Shown: piece after piece, positions 36,516 through 44,239 of the stretch | How positions within the stretch are numbered: the stretch's first letter is position 1 | Layout of the letters: the number at the start of each line of letters is the position of its first letter | Source of the DNA: Tritonibacter horizontis | GTDB lineage: Bacteria > Pseudomonadota > Alphaproteobacteria > Rhodobacterales > Rhodobacteraceae | DNA: 56,945 nucleotides | Direction of reading: 5' to 3' | NCBI RefSeq assembly: GCF_001518015.1 | Contig: NZ_LPUY01000040.1 | Span: 1-56,945, forward strand | Made by a program: the position numbers and the translations under genes | Notes under the pieces: generated by a model | Told to the model about the DNA's origin: nothing | Databases searched by the model: none | What the model saw: only the letters and a program-made list of their open reading frames with translations

Positions 36516-37144
36516 TTGAGACCTTTGCCTATGCGCCAGTGTTGGCGGGGCAGAACAGCTCGGACAAAGGCGTGGCCCGATTGCGGTTGCATCTGGCGCG
36601 GCTGTCCCGGTCCGCCGCTGCCTTTGGCATCCCCTTCGATCCGAACGGGGTTGCGCGTTTGCTGGCGGGGCTGCGCGGCCAAGAGATGTTGCGCTGCCGG
36701 TTGACCCTGTCCGCGACCGGCACGCTGGAATTGACGACATCGGCGATGCCTGAAGCGGCGTCCTCTTGGGTTTTTGCCATCGCGGCGGAGCGGCTGGATC
36801 AGGCTGATCCTTATCTGCGGCACAAGACCACGCGACGGGCGCGCTATGACCGTGCCCGCGCACACCTGCCGCAGGGGCTGCAGGAGTTGGTTTTCCTCAA
36901 TGAGCGGGACGAGCTGTGTGAAGGCACGATCACCAACATCGCGGTTACGACCTGTGATGGCGTCGGGCTGACGCCGCCATTGGCCTCAGGCTGTCTGCCG
37001 GGGGTGTTCCGTCAGAGCCTGCTTGACCGAGGCGCGCTGCGCGAGGCGGTTCTGACGCTGACGGATCTGCAGACGGCGCGGGATGTTCACCTGATGAACG
37101 CCGTCAGAGGCAAGATCCCCGCGATCCTTCAGGCAGCGGGCTGA
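36470..37144 (+). CDS. pabC: aminotransferase class IV, aminodeoxychorismate lyase-like
   Basis: This 224-residue fold-type IV PLP protein would convert aminodeoxychorismate to p-aminobenzoate and pyruvate. The PLP lysine lies in LRHKTTRRARYD near the middle, and the glutamate in NERDELCEGTITNIAV. SGCLPGVFRQSLLDRGALRE is the phosphate-binding loop, and a family-typical end MNAVRGKIPAIL follows. The N terminus is short compared with PabC of E. coli (~269 aa). Its start overlaps pabB by 46 bases. The lyase activity is inferred from position and family; branched-chain aminotransferase-like activity is the alternative. Confidence 0.85.
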   Translation: MENPLCAGDDPDFRLIETFAYAPVLAGQNSSDKGVARLRLHLARLSRSAAAFGIPFDPNGVARLLAGLRGQEMLRCRLTLSATGTLELTTSAMPEAASSWVFAIAAERLDQADPYLRHKTTRRARYDRARAHLPQGLQELVFLNERDELCEGTITNIAVTTCDGVGLTPPLASGCLPGVFRQSLLDRGALREAVLTLTDLQTARDVHLMNAVRGKIPAILQAAG

Positions 37145-37488
37145 ACCGACCCAGGCCGGCGATCCAGCACAGAGGCGTGGGCGCGGGACGAGAGGGGCGC
37201 GGGGGGCCTCCCGCCCGTCGCGCGCTGCATTGAAAATGCGCCCGCTCCCGTTGGGCCGGGCCGCGCTACGCGCGGCGCCACGTCCACCCCCAAGCCTGTC
37301 GCTCTGCGCAGGCAGAGTGGTCGTTGGGGGCGGCAGCCAGCGGCGGCGGGAAAATCACGTCCGATCCGGCGCGCGGAGGGTTGGTTTGCTTGACAACCGG
37401 GCGCGAACCCTGTGTACGGGAGCGTACAAATTTTGCCCGGCCTTCTTGCAAGCAAACCCGCCGGCCGCAGCCGAAAGAGACCTGACCC
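37145..37488. other. gene-free interval before aspS
   Basis: No supportable gene. The first 200 bases are very GC-rich (CGGCGGCGGG and similar runs); the last 110 contain the candidate aspS promoter with an inverted repeat. Confidence 0.55.
37390..37428 (+). promoter_or_regulatory. candidate aspS promoter with overlapping inverted repeat
   Basis: TTGACA (37390-37395) is a perfect -35 box, and 17 bases later TGTACG (37413-37418) is a weak -10. That hexamer and CGTACA (37423-37428) are exact inverted arms around GGAG, so a regulator or an RNA hairpin at the transcript start could control aspS. Seen in sequence; function inferred. Confidence 0.5.
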
Positions 37489-39273
37489 ATGCACGCTTAC
37501 CGCAGCCACACCTGTGCCGAATTGAACAAATCCAACGTTGGCGAAACCGTTCGCCTGTCTGGCTGGGTCCATCGGGTCCGCGACCATGGGGGGCTGTTGT
37601 TCATCGACTTGCGCGACCACTACGGCATCACCCAGGTCATGGCCGACCCGGACAGCCCGGTGTTCTCCGAGATCGAAAAGGTCCGCTCCGAATGGTGCAT
37701 CCGGATCGACGGCGAGGTGAAGGCCCGTGACGAGAGCCTGGTAAACGCCAAGATCCCCACCGGCGAGATCGAGGTCTTTATCCGCGACATCGAAGTGCTC
37801 GGCAAATCCGAAGAGCTGCCGCTGATGGTCTTTGGCGAGCAGGAATACCCGGAAGAAACCCGCCTGCGGTATCGCTACCTCGACCTGCGACGCGAGAAGA
37901 TGCAGACCAACATGGTGCTGCGCTCCAACATGATCCAGTCGATCCGCAAGCGGATGTGGGACAAGGGGTTCAACGAATACCAGACCCCGATCATCACCGC
38001 CTCCAGCCCCGAAGGCGCGCGCGACTTTCTGGTGCCGTCCCGCCTGCATCCGGGTAAATTCTACGCGCTGCCGCAGGCGCCACAGCAGTTCAAACAGCTG
38101 ATGATGGTGTCGGGATTCGACAAGTATTTCCAGATCGCGCCCTGTTTCCGCGACGAGGATCCGCGCGCCGACCGCTCGCCGACCGATTTCTACCAGCTCG
38201 ACCTGGAGATGTCCTTTGTCACCCAGCAGGATGTGTTTGACACCATCGCGCCGGTGATGGCGGGCGTGTTTGAGGAATTCGGCAAGGGCCGCAAGGTGGA
38301 CGCGGCGCAGGACTGGCCGCAGATCTCCTACAAGGACGCGGCTCTGTGGTACGGCTCTGACAAGCCTGACCTGCGCAACCCGATCAAGATGCAGGTGGTG
38401 TCCGAACATTTCGCAGGCTCCGGCTTTGCGATCTTCGCCAAGCTGCTGGAGCAGGACGGCACCGAAATCCGCGCCATTCCGGCCCCCACCGGCGGCTCAC
38501 GGAAGTTCTGCGACCGCATGAATGCCTTTGCCCAGAAGGAAGGTCTGCCCGGCATGGGGTATATCTTCTGGCGCGATCAGGGCAACGGCATGGAAGCCGC
38601 AGGCCCCCTGGCCAAAAACATCGGTCCCGAGCGCACCGAGGCCATTCGCCAGCAGCTGGGCCTGGGTGTCGGCGATGCGGCCTTCTTCCTTGGTGGCAAG
38701 CCGAAAGCGTTTGAAAGCGTCGCGGGCCGCGCCCGGAACGTGATTGGCGAGGAACTTGGCCTCACCGACAAGGACCGCTTTGCCTTTGCCTGGATCGTGG
38801 ATTTCCCGATCTATGAAAAGGACGAGGAAACCGGCAAGATCGACTTTGAACACAACCCGTTTTCGATGCCGCAGGGCGGGATGGAGGCGCTGCAGGGCGA
38901 TCCGCTGGCCGTGCGCGGCTTCCAGTATGATCTGGCCTGCAACGGTTACGAGCTGGTGTCGGGCGCGATCCGGAACCACAAGCCGGAAATCATGTTCAAG
39001 GCCTTTGAAATCGCCGGCTATGGCAAGGATGAGGTCGAAAAGCGCTTTGGCGGTATGGTCAACGCCTTCCAATACGGCGCTCCGCCGCACGGGGGCTGCG
39101 CGGCCGGTATCGACCGGATGGTGATGCTGCTGGCGGATGAGGCGAATATCCGCGAGGTCATCATGTTCCCGATGAACCAGCGTGCCGAGGATCTGATGAT
39201 GTCCGCCCCGAGCGAGCCGCTGAGCGAACAGCTGATGGAACTGGGCCTGCGCGTGATCCCGCAGGACAGCTAA
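37489..39273 (+). CDS. aspS: aspartyl-tRNA synthetase
   Basis: AspRS (594 aa) of the bacterial type charges tRNA-Asp (and often tRNA-Asn in alphaproteobacteria). The N-terminal OB-fold reads [20 protein letters not shown]. Class II motif 2 is [19 protein letters not shown], and motif 3 is [22 protein letters not shown]-type insertion domain lies between. The C-terminal [20 protein letters not shown] is typical. The protein has full length. It is preceded by a TTGACA promoter and ends in a strong terminator, so it forms a single-gene unit. Confidence 0.98.
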   Translation: MHAYRSHTCAELNKSNVGETVRLSGWVHRVRDHGGLLFIDLRDHYGITQVMADPDSPVFSEIEKVRSEWCIRIDGEVKARDESLVNAKIPTGEIEVFIRDIEVLGKSEELPLMVFGEQEYPEETRLRYRYLDLRREKMQTNMVLRSNMIQSIRKRMWDKGFNEYQTPIITASSPEGARDFLVPSRLHPGKFYALPQAPQQFKQLMMVSGFDKYFQIAPCFRDEDPRADRSPTDFYQLDLEMSFVTQQDVFDTIAPVMAGVFEEFGKGRKVDAAQDWPQISYKDAALWYGSDKPDLRNPIKMQVVSEHFAGSGFAIFAKLLEQDGTEIRAIPAPTGGSRKFCDRMNAFAQKEGLPGMGYIFWRDQGNGMEAAGPLAKNIGPERTEAIRQQLGLGVGDAAFFLGGKPKAFESVAGRARNVIGEELGLTDKDRFAFAWIVDFPIYEKDEETGKIDFEHNPFSMPQGGMEALQGDPLAVRGFQYDLACNGYELVSGAIRNHKPEIMFKAFEIAGYGKDEVEKRFGGMVNAFQYGAPPHGGCAAGIDRMVMLLADEANIREVIMFPMNQRAEDLMMSAPSEPLSEQLMELGLRVIPQDS

Positions 39274-39324
39274 GGCCCTGCTAACGGACCGCAGCGCGCA
39301 ATTGAAACGCGCGGCGTGACAGAT

Positions 39325-39354
39325 CGCCCTCGAAGTTATCTTCGGGGGCGTTTT
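39325..39354 (+). terminator. rho-independent terminator of aspS
   Basis: CGCCCTCGAAG (39325-39335) pairs with CTTCGGGGGCG (39340-39350) with one wobble and a TTAT loop, followed by TTTTC. It is about 50 bases past the aspS stop. Confidence 0.92.
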
Positions 39355-39456
39355 CATGACCTACAGGGCGCGCGTCCGGTGGCAGGTTGTAGGCTGGCGT
39401 TGCACAGAACAACGGGTGTCGTCGGTCAGGTTGCGGTGTCAGCCGCCGAAACGAGC

Positions 39457-39522
39457 GGGGGTAAAACGCGGCGGTAACGGGTGGCGTTAAAGCGCCGCGG
39501 TAACGGGCGGCTGTAAAACGCT
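39457..39522. repeat. 26-bp tandem repeat, about 2.5 copies
   Basis: Units at 39471-39496 and 39497-39522 start GCGGTAACGGG and share the following TAAA-x-CGC core with a few changes; a half unit (GGGGGTAAAACGCG, 39457-39470) precedes. It lies just past the 3' end of the small membrane protein gene. It is probably a slippage duplication. No coding role is evident. Confidence 0.7.
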
Positions 39523-39526
39523 GTGA

Positions 39527-39655
39527 TCAGGAAAACCAGCGCCGGGCCCGACCTGCCTGTTCGGTCATCGCCCGTCGGTCGCGGGCGCCAAGCCCGGCCT
39601 GAAGACCCAACACGATCACAAGCGTCGCAGCGGTGACAACAATGGCTTCGACCAT
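39527..39655 (-). CDS. 42-residue single-pass membrane protein
   Basis: A short frame of 42 codons begins two bases after the TGA of the response regulator gene (TGA-CG-ATG). The product is one hydrophobic helix, AIVVTAATLVIVLGLQAGLG (residues 4-23), followed by a basic tail RDRRAMTEQAGRARRWFS. Topology by the positive-inside rule would put the tail in the cytoplasm. No recognised family. It has no strong Shine-Dalgarno of its own, which suits translational coupling to the regulator gene. It could modulate a partner sensor in the membrane; that is speculation. Confidence 0.5.
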   Translation of the reverse strand: MVEAIVVTAATLVIVLGLQAGLGARDRRAMTEQAGRARRWFS

Positions 39656-39657
39656 CG

Positions 39658-40377
39658 TCAAATCGCGATCTTGCGTTCGAGCCGCTCTTGCACCAGATCC
39701 GCGATATGCGCGGTCTCCACCGCGATCGGACCGCCATCCTTGCGGATGCGCGCAAGGCGATCAGCCGCCGTGGCAAGCGGCGCGTCACCGACGCTGCGGG
39801 CCACCCCGGCCAGAAATTGCGCAAGATAATCAAGCGAGCGCTCGTTGTCGGCCTCCCCCAGGACGTCAGCGGCATGGGCCATGTCGTCGCGGAAGGCCAG
39901 GATGTCAGGCACCACCGCTTCGTCCGTTACGGACCGTGGCCCCACCGGCTGCCGCTCTGCGGGCAGGTTGGTCAGGATGGCATTCTGAAAGGCCGCGAGA
40001 GAGGTGATCGGTTTGGCCAGGAACCCGTCGGCGCCGGCCTCAAGCGCGGTGGTCTGGGTATTTTCATCGCCGGAAATCCCCAGGATCACCGAAACCCGTG
40101 GCGTCGTGCTCGCCAGGCTGGCAATCAATTCACTGCCGGACCCATCCGGCAGCCCAAGGTCGATGATGGCGACAGAGGGCCGATAGACCTGAAGATGCTT
40201 TCGCGCTGATTTCAGACTGTCAGCGCGTCGGATTCGGGCACCGCTGCGCAAACACAAAAGTCGCAGCGCTTCACACGCGTAACGGCTGTCTTCGACCACA
40301 AGAATGGTCAATCCCAGAAGGGGGCGGCGACCATTGCCTAGCCGTGTTGCGGAGGCAAAGAGATCCGAATCATCCAT
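39658..40377 (-). CDS. response regulator receiver-domain protein
   Basis: In 239 residues there is a CheY-like receiver: LTILVVEDSRYACEALRLL (acidic pair), PSVAIIDLGLPDGSGSELIA with the phospho-acceptor Asp, and GADGFLAKPITS with the conserved Lys. After residue ~145 a helical region of ~90 residues follows (VVPDILAFRDDMAHAADVLG, DYLAQFLAGVARSVG), which carries no DNA-binding motif that I recognise. No histidine kinase adjoins; the nearest is the hybrid kinase at 44.2-46.3 kb. A 42-aa membrane protein is coupled downstream. Confidence 0.85.
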   Translation of the reverse strand: MDDSDLFASATRLGNGRRPLLGLTILVVEDSRYACEALRLLCLRSGARIRRADSLKSARKHLQVYRPSVAIIDLGLPDGSGSELIASLASTTPRVSVILGISGDENTQTTALEAGADGFLAKPITSLAAFQNAILTNLPAERQPVGPRSVTDEAVVPDILAFRDDMAHAADVLGEADNERSLDYLAQFLAGVARSVGDAPLATAADRLARIRKDGGPIAVETAHIADLVQERLERKIAI

Positions 40378-40562
40378 GTCCTGATCCTCACTATTGGATA
40401 AACCAAAGTTATGGAGTCTGGGCTAACAATGCCTTAACAGGCCGTTCTGTGACGTCTGGACGCAGGTATAGGTGGCTGCGATCCGTCGGGTTGGCCTTGA
40501 AATATACGTGCGAATTTGATCTCTAACGCGTAATTTCATAACCCTACATAAGGACTTTGCTC

Positions 40563-40967
40563 ATGATCGGACGATTGAACCATGTCGCCATCGCGGTGCC
40601 TGATCTGGAGGCCGCCATGGCCCAATACCGCGATGCATTGGGCGCCGACGTCGGTGCGCCGCAGGACGAACCGGATCACGGCGTGACTGTGGTGTTCATC
40701 GAGCTGCCGAACACCAAGATCGAACTGCTCTATCCCCTGGGCGAGGGCTCTCCGATACAGGGGTTTCTGGACAAGAACCCCTCTGGCGGCATCCATCATG
40801 TCTGCTACGAGGTCGAAGACATCCTTGCGGCGCGGGATCATCTGCGGGATCAGGGGGCACGGGTGCTGGGAACGGGCGAGCCGAAAATCGGTGCCCATGG
40901 CAAGCCGGTGCTCTTCCTCCATCCCAAAGATTTCAACGGCTGCCTGGTGGAACTCGAACAGGTTTGA
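40563..40967 (+). CDS. mce: methylmalonyl-CoA epimerase
   Basis: This 134-residue vicinal-oxygen-chelate protein interconverts (2R)- and (2S)-methylmalonyl-CoA in propionate metabolism. Metal-binding residues are in IGRLNHVAIAVPD (His), IELLYPLGE (Glu), GIHHVCYEVED (His) and FNGCLVELEQV (Glu). The ATG at 40563 follows AAGGA. It is 54 bases before the DUF1467 gene, a pairing common in Rhodobacteraceae. Confidence 0.95.
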   Translation: MIGRLNHVAIAVPDLEAAMAQYRDALGADVGAPQDEPDHGVTVVFIELPNTKIELLYPLGEGSPIQGFLDKNPSGGIHHVCYEVEDILAARDHLRDQGARVLGTGEPKIGAHGKPVLFLHPKDFNGCLVELEQV

Positions 40968-41021
40968 GGCTAGACCGGCGCGGAGCCGGCAGACCCCGGT
41001 ACAGAACAGAAGGAACGGCAC

Positions 41022-41297
41022 ATGGGTATCACCTCGGGCCTGGTATTATACGCGGTCATCTGGTTTTTGACCTTTCTGATCGTGATCCCGATCCGTCTGG
41101 AAACCCAGGGTGACCGGGGCAAGGTGGTGCCGGGCACCCACGCCGGTGCGCCGGAACGGCATTTCCTGAAGGCCAAGGCCTGGATCACCACGGGCGTGGC
41201 GGCGCTGATCTGGGTCGTTCTGGCTGGGGTGATCCTGTCCGGGGTGATTTCGGTCAATGACTTTGACTGGTTCAACAGGCTGCCAGACCGCCCCTGA
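41022..41297 (+). CDS. DUF1467 family membrane protein
   Basis: This 91-residue protein has two membrane helices (LVLYAVIWFLTFLIVIPI and WITTGVAALIWVVLAGVILS) separated by a loop RLETQGDRGKVVPGTHAGAP, the family hallmark. Its function is unknown. AAGGAAC precedes the ATG. It follows mce and is probably co-transcribed with it; the conserved link gives no clear functional hint. Confidence 0.9.
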   Translation: MGITSGLVLYAVIWFLTFLIVIPIRLETQGDRGKVVPGTHAGAPERHFLKAKAWITTGVAALIWVVLAGVILSGVISVNDFDWFNRLPDRP

Positions 41298-41305
41298 TAG
41301 CGCGT

Positions 41306-41332
41306 CTTGCGACGCCCGCCTTGCGACGCCCG
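41306..41332. repeat. 13-bp direct repeat between converging genes
   Basis: CTTGCGACGCCCG occurs at 41306-41318 and again at 41320-41332 with one base between. It lies in the 42-base gap between the DUF1467 gene and the EI24-type gene. Confidence 0.75.
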
Positions 41333-41339
41333 GGGCAGG

Positions 41340-42032
41340 TCAGCTCCGCCGGGCAACCGCGTGAAAGATATGAGTAAAGGTCGCCGCCCCGAGGATCGGG
41401 ATCAGCAGGTTGACCAGCGGCACCGAGAGCGGCATGGCCATCAGCACCCCCGCCGCCCAGATCATCGCGCCATGGCGGCGGCGCAGGCGCTTTGCCTCTA
41501 CCAGACCGACCCGACGCGCGGCGGCCAGGGTGAAATACTCCCGCCCGAGCAGAAAGCCGTTCAAGCCCCAGAAAATGAACAGCGCCGCCGGTGCAAACAG
41601 CACGTAAAAGATCAGTGCCAGAATATTGGCGGTGATCAGCACGCCGAGAAAATTCACCGTGTCCTTGAACCCGTCCCAGAACGACAGTCCGGGCACGGGG
41701 GGCAGATGGGGGTAGTGTTTGGCCTCGACCGCCTCGGCCACCTCATCCAGAAACATCGATGTGATCGCCGAGGCCACCGGCACCATCAGGAAAACCGACA
41801 GCAGCATCATCAAGAAGAACGACCCGACCGACAGCAGGTCATTCAGCCAGGTGACTTCACCCAGGAACGGCAGGGCCGTGTCGGGGCCAACCAGCCATTG
41901 GATCAGCATCAACAGCGCCGCATAAGCGGCAATCAACAATGCAAAAGTCAGCCCGATACCGAGAAACAGCACCCGACGGAACCGCGGATCTCCGAACTGC
42001 CCCAGAGCCTTGGCAAACGCGGTGAAGATCAT
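41340..42032 (-). CDS. EI24 domain (CysZ-like) membrane protein
   Basis: This 230-residue inner-membrane protein of the EI24/CysZ superfamily has about six hydrophobic segments; FWGLNGFLLGREYFTLAAAR and VPLVNLLIPILGAATFTHIF are the conserved C-terminal blocks. CysZ transports sulfate in E. coli, but most family members are uncharacterised, and no cysteine genes adjoin (sat-cysC is 30 kb away). The start overlaps the nitroreductase stop by four bases (ATGA), so they share an mRNA. Confidence 0.85.
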   Translation of the reverse strand: MIFTAFAKALGQFGDPRFRRVLFLGIGLTFALLIAAYAALLMLIQWLVGPDTALPFLGEVTWLNDLLSVGSFFLMMLLSVFLMVPVASAITSMFLDEVAEAVEAKHYPHLPPVPGLSFWDGFKDTVNFLGVLITANILALIFYVLFAPAALFIFWGLNGFLLGREYFTLAAARRVGLVEAKRLRRRHGAMIWAAGVLMAMPLSVPLVNLLIPILGAATFTHIFHAVARRS

Positions 42033-42607
42033 GCATCGACCCAGGTCGTAAGCGCATCGAGGTCCGGCCTTGGCCGGTCCGGCGGAACCGCGCCTTCGGT
42101 GGCAATATGGATCAGCCCGGCGATGCGTTCATGGGGCGCCAGGTCAAAAGCCGCCTCGCAGAACCCCCGGTCATGGCTCATCCAGCCCGACAGCCAATTG
42201 GCGCCCCAACCGGCTGCCAGCGCGGCGTTGAGCAACGCCAGACAGACGGCACCGGCGGAATAGGTCATCTCCAGCGCGGGCACCTTGGGGCTGTCCTTCT
42301 GGATTTCGACCACCACCACGGCGAGCTGTCCAAGGTCGAACTGGCTGCGGCCCTTGGCGATCTCCTCGGCGGGTTTGCCGAGCCGCTCTCCGGCCTCTTC
42401 GGTCAACTGGGCAAGCCGTGCCATGGCGCCTTTTTCGACCACGATAAACCGCCAGGGCTCCAGCTTGCCATGATCCGGCGTCCGTGCGGCGGCGGTCAGC
42501 AGCGGCCTCAATTCGGCACGGCTGGGGGCGGGCGCGACAAGCGTCTTGGCAGGACGGGACCGGCGGGACAGCAGAAAATCCAGGGCAGCATCATTGCGGG
42601 TCAGCAT
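42029..42607 (-). CDS. nitroreductase family protein
   Basis: This 192-residue FMN-dependent oxidoreductase resembles the YdjA-like nitroreductases: FLLSRRSRPAKTLVAP at the FMN phosphate site, ARTPDHGKLEPWRFIVV in place of the usual APS-x-x-N-x-x-W, and GAVCLALLNAALAAGWGANW. The substrate is unknown. The ATG at 42607 (MLTRNDAALDF) is within the family; the upstream extension is not. Coupled to the EI24-type gene. Confidence 0.9.
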   Translation of the reverse strand: MLTRNDAALDFLLSRRSRPAKTLVAPAPSRAELRPLLTAAARTPDHGKLEPWRFIVVEKGAMARLAQLTEEAGERLGKPAEEIAKGRSQFDLGQLAVVVVEIQKDSPKVPALEMTYSAGAVCLALLNAALAAGWGANWLSGWMSHDRGFCEAAFDLAPHERIAGLIHIATEGAVPPDRPRPDLDALTTWVDA

Positions 42608-42690
42608 ATGTAAAACCTCTTTACATCTTTGCTGCCCTATGTCGGACGGCAAAGGAGAGAGTTCAAGGGGTAAGATGCCGACCTGCCACG

Positions 42691-42933
42691 CTAACCATCG
42701 GATTGCAGCGCCAGCCGATAGACCCCTTCGGGCAGATCCAGCGCCGCGGCGAGGTCGCGCAATTGTTCTGGCGACAGGGTGAGCCGCTGGACCGTATTGG
42801 TCCGGGCATCGAACTGCTCGACAGTGATACATTCGGAAAACGCATTGATGATCACATCTTCGTTGAGCGGGGAATCGCCCTCGTCAACAAGCGTGATCAC
42901 GGTGGAATCGAATTCATGCTCGATGGTAAACAT
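42691..42933 (-). CDS. conserved hypothetical protein (80 aa)
   Basis: This small acidic protein starts MFTIEHEFDSTVITLVDEG and continues with SPLNEDVIINAFSECITVEQ, then LTLSPEQLRDLAAALDLPEG and VYRLALQSDG. It is predicted cytosolic with mixed alpha/beta content. I recognise no domain. It lies 80 bases upstream of the nitroreductase on the same strand and may be the operon leader. The frame has coding-type composition and a plausible start. Confidence 0.7.
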   Translation of the reverse strand: MFTIEHEFDSTVITLVDEGDSPLNEDVIINAFSECITVEQFDARTNTVQRLTLSPEQLRDLAAALDLPEGVYRLALQSDG

Positions 42934-43077
42934 AAGCCCAGTTTGCCACCGGTTTCAAAGCGCTGGCAAGCGGTCTTCGCGCGGCTGGGGCGAAACAGAG
43001 ACGCCAAGCGGCGTCACTTGATTGCACCTGCAGCAAAAACCGGTCTAGCCTGCCGCCATGCCCAACCGGAAAGTCCC

Positions 43078-43737
43078 ATGCGCCGCGTCTTGATTCTCTT
43101 TTTCCTCGGTCTCGCAGGCTGCGCCAGCCTTGCGCCGGTCGATCCCAGCTTCCGCAGCTTTGCGGAGGTGGCAGAGCGGGTCGAGCCGGTGGCCAGGGCC
43201 GAGTGTCTGGACAAAGACCCCAGCCGGAACTGCGATTTTCAGGTGCAGGTCGACCTGGACCCGGACCAGCCGCCGAACGCGTTTCAGACCGTGGATCGCA
43301 AGGGGCGTCCTGTGGTGATCTTTACCGCCTCCATGATCCAGAGTTTTCGCAACCGGGACGAAATGGCCTTTGTGATGAGCCACGAGGTCGCGCATCACAT
43401 CCTGGGGCATCTGGACAAACAACGGCGCAACGCCATGCAGGGGGCGGTGTTCCTCGGGGAACTGGTCTCGCTCGAAGGGGGCACGGCGGAGGAAATCGCC
43501 AATGCGCAATATGTCGGCGCCGTGGTGGGGGCCCGCAGCTATTCCAAATCCTTCGAGCTGGAAGCCGATGCTATGGGGACCGTGATCACCCATCTGGCCG
43601 GCTATCGGCCCAGCATCGGCGTGCGGTTCTTTGAGGAAATTCCCGACCCGGGCGACAGTTTCCTCGGCACGCACCCCGCCAACCCGGACCGGATTTTGGT
43701 GGTCACCGAAACGATCCGCAAATTTCAGCTGAACTGA
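43078..43737 (+). CDS. M48 family metallopeptidase, lipoprotein
   Basis: This 219-residue zinc protease is anchored as a lipoprotein: LILFFLGLAGC is a type II signal with lipobox LAGC at residues 13-16. The zinc motif HEVAHHILGH (HExxH) and the third ligand in FELEADAMG are in place. YRPSIGVRFFEEIPD and THPANPDRI are typical of the BepA/LoiP-like M48 group that degrades misfolded envelope proteins. The start at 43078 is chosen for the signal sequence. It is followed nine bases later by the IMPACT-domain gene. Confidence 0.92.
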   Translation: MRRVLILFFLGLAGCASLAPVDPSFRSFAEVAERVEPVARAECLDKDPSRNCDFQVQVDLDPDQPPNAFQTVDRKGRPVVIFTASMIQSFRNRDEMAFVMSHEVAHHILGHLDKQRRNAMQGAVFLGELVSLEGGTAEEIANAQYVGAVVGARSYSKSFELEADAMGTVITHLAGYRPSIGVRFFEEIPDPGDSFLGTHPANPDRILVVTETIRKFQLN

Positions 43738-43745
43738 GGTCGCGA

Positions 43746-44123
43746 ATGGCATCCCCCAAGCCCCCCGCGCCAGAGCTGTGCAAGCTCGGTGTGGTGCTGA
43801 CAGATCGCGGGTCCAAATATGCCGTGACCGGTGCCGCCGTGTCCAGCCGGGCAGAGGTGGACGCCGTTTTGGCCACATTGAAACAGGACCGGTCCTATGC
43901 CAAGGCGACGCACAACAGTTGGGCCGCGCGCCTTCCCACCGGCGGGCTCAAGGCCGATGATGGCGAAAACGGTGCCGGGATGGTGATCCTGCGGATGATG
44001 GAACGGGACAATATCGAAGATCACGTAATCATCGTAACCCGTTGGTACGGTAGTAAAAAGCTTGGTGGAGACAGGTTCCGGCGGGTGCAGGACGCGGTGC
44101 GCGCCTATCTGACGCCGCGCTAG
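43746..44123 (+). CDS. IMPACT N-terminal domain (YigZ/UPF0029) protein
   Basis: This 125-residue protein is a stand-alone UPF0029 N-terminal domain: KATHNSWAARLPTGGLKADD, GENGAGMVILRMMERDNIED and VTRWYGSKKLGGDRFRRVQD are the conserved blocks. In eukaryotes IMPACT binds GCN1; in bacteria YigZ has unknown function. The second YigZ domain (~80 residues) is missing, as in other alphaproteobacterial versions. GAGG lies six bases before the ATG. Co-directional with the M48 gene. Confidence 0.9.
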   Translation: MASPKPPAPELCKLGVVLTDRGSKYAVTGAAVSSRAEVDAVLATLKQDRSYAKATHNSWAARLPTGGLKADDGENGAGMVILRMMERDNIEDHVIIVTRWYGSKKLGGDRFRRVQDAVRAYLTPR

Positions 44124-44140
44124 CGCGCACTCCCCGGGCT

Positions 44141-44182
44141 CCCATGCCCATGCCCATGCTCATGCCTGTGCCACTGCCTGTG
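44141..44182. repeat. degenerate hexamer tandem repeat
   Basis: CCCATG occurs three times in a row (44141-44158), followed by CTCATG and the related CCTGTG, CCACTG and CCTGTG. It lies between the converging IMPACT-domain and histidine kinase genes. Probably a microsatellite-like slippage tract. Confidence 0.7.
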
Positions 44183-44239
44183 AAGGCGGCTGTGGCGCAG
44201 GGGGACTGGCGTGCGGGCAGATGCACCACGCCGACGACC

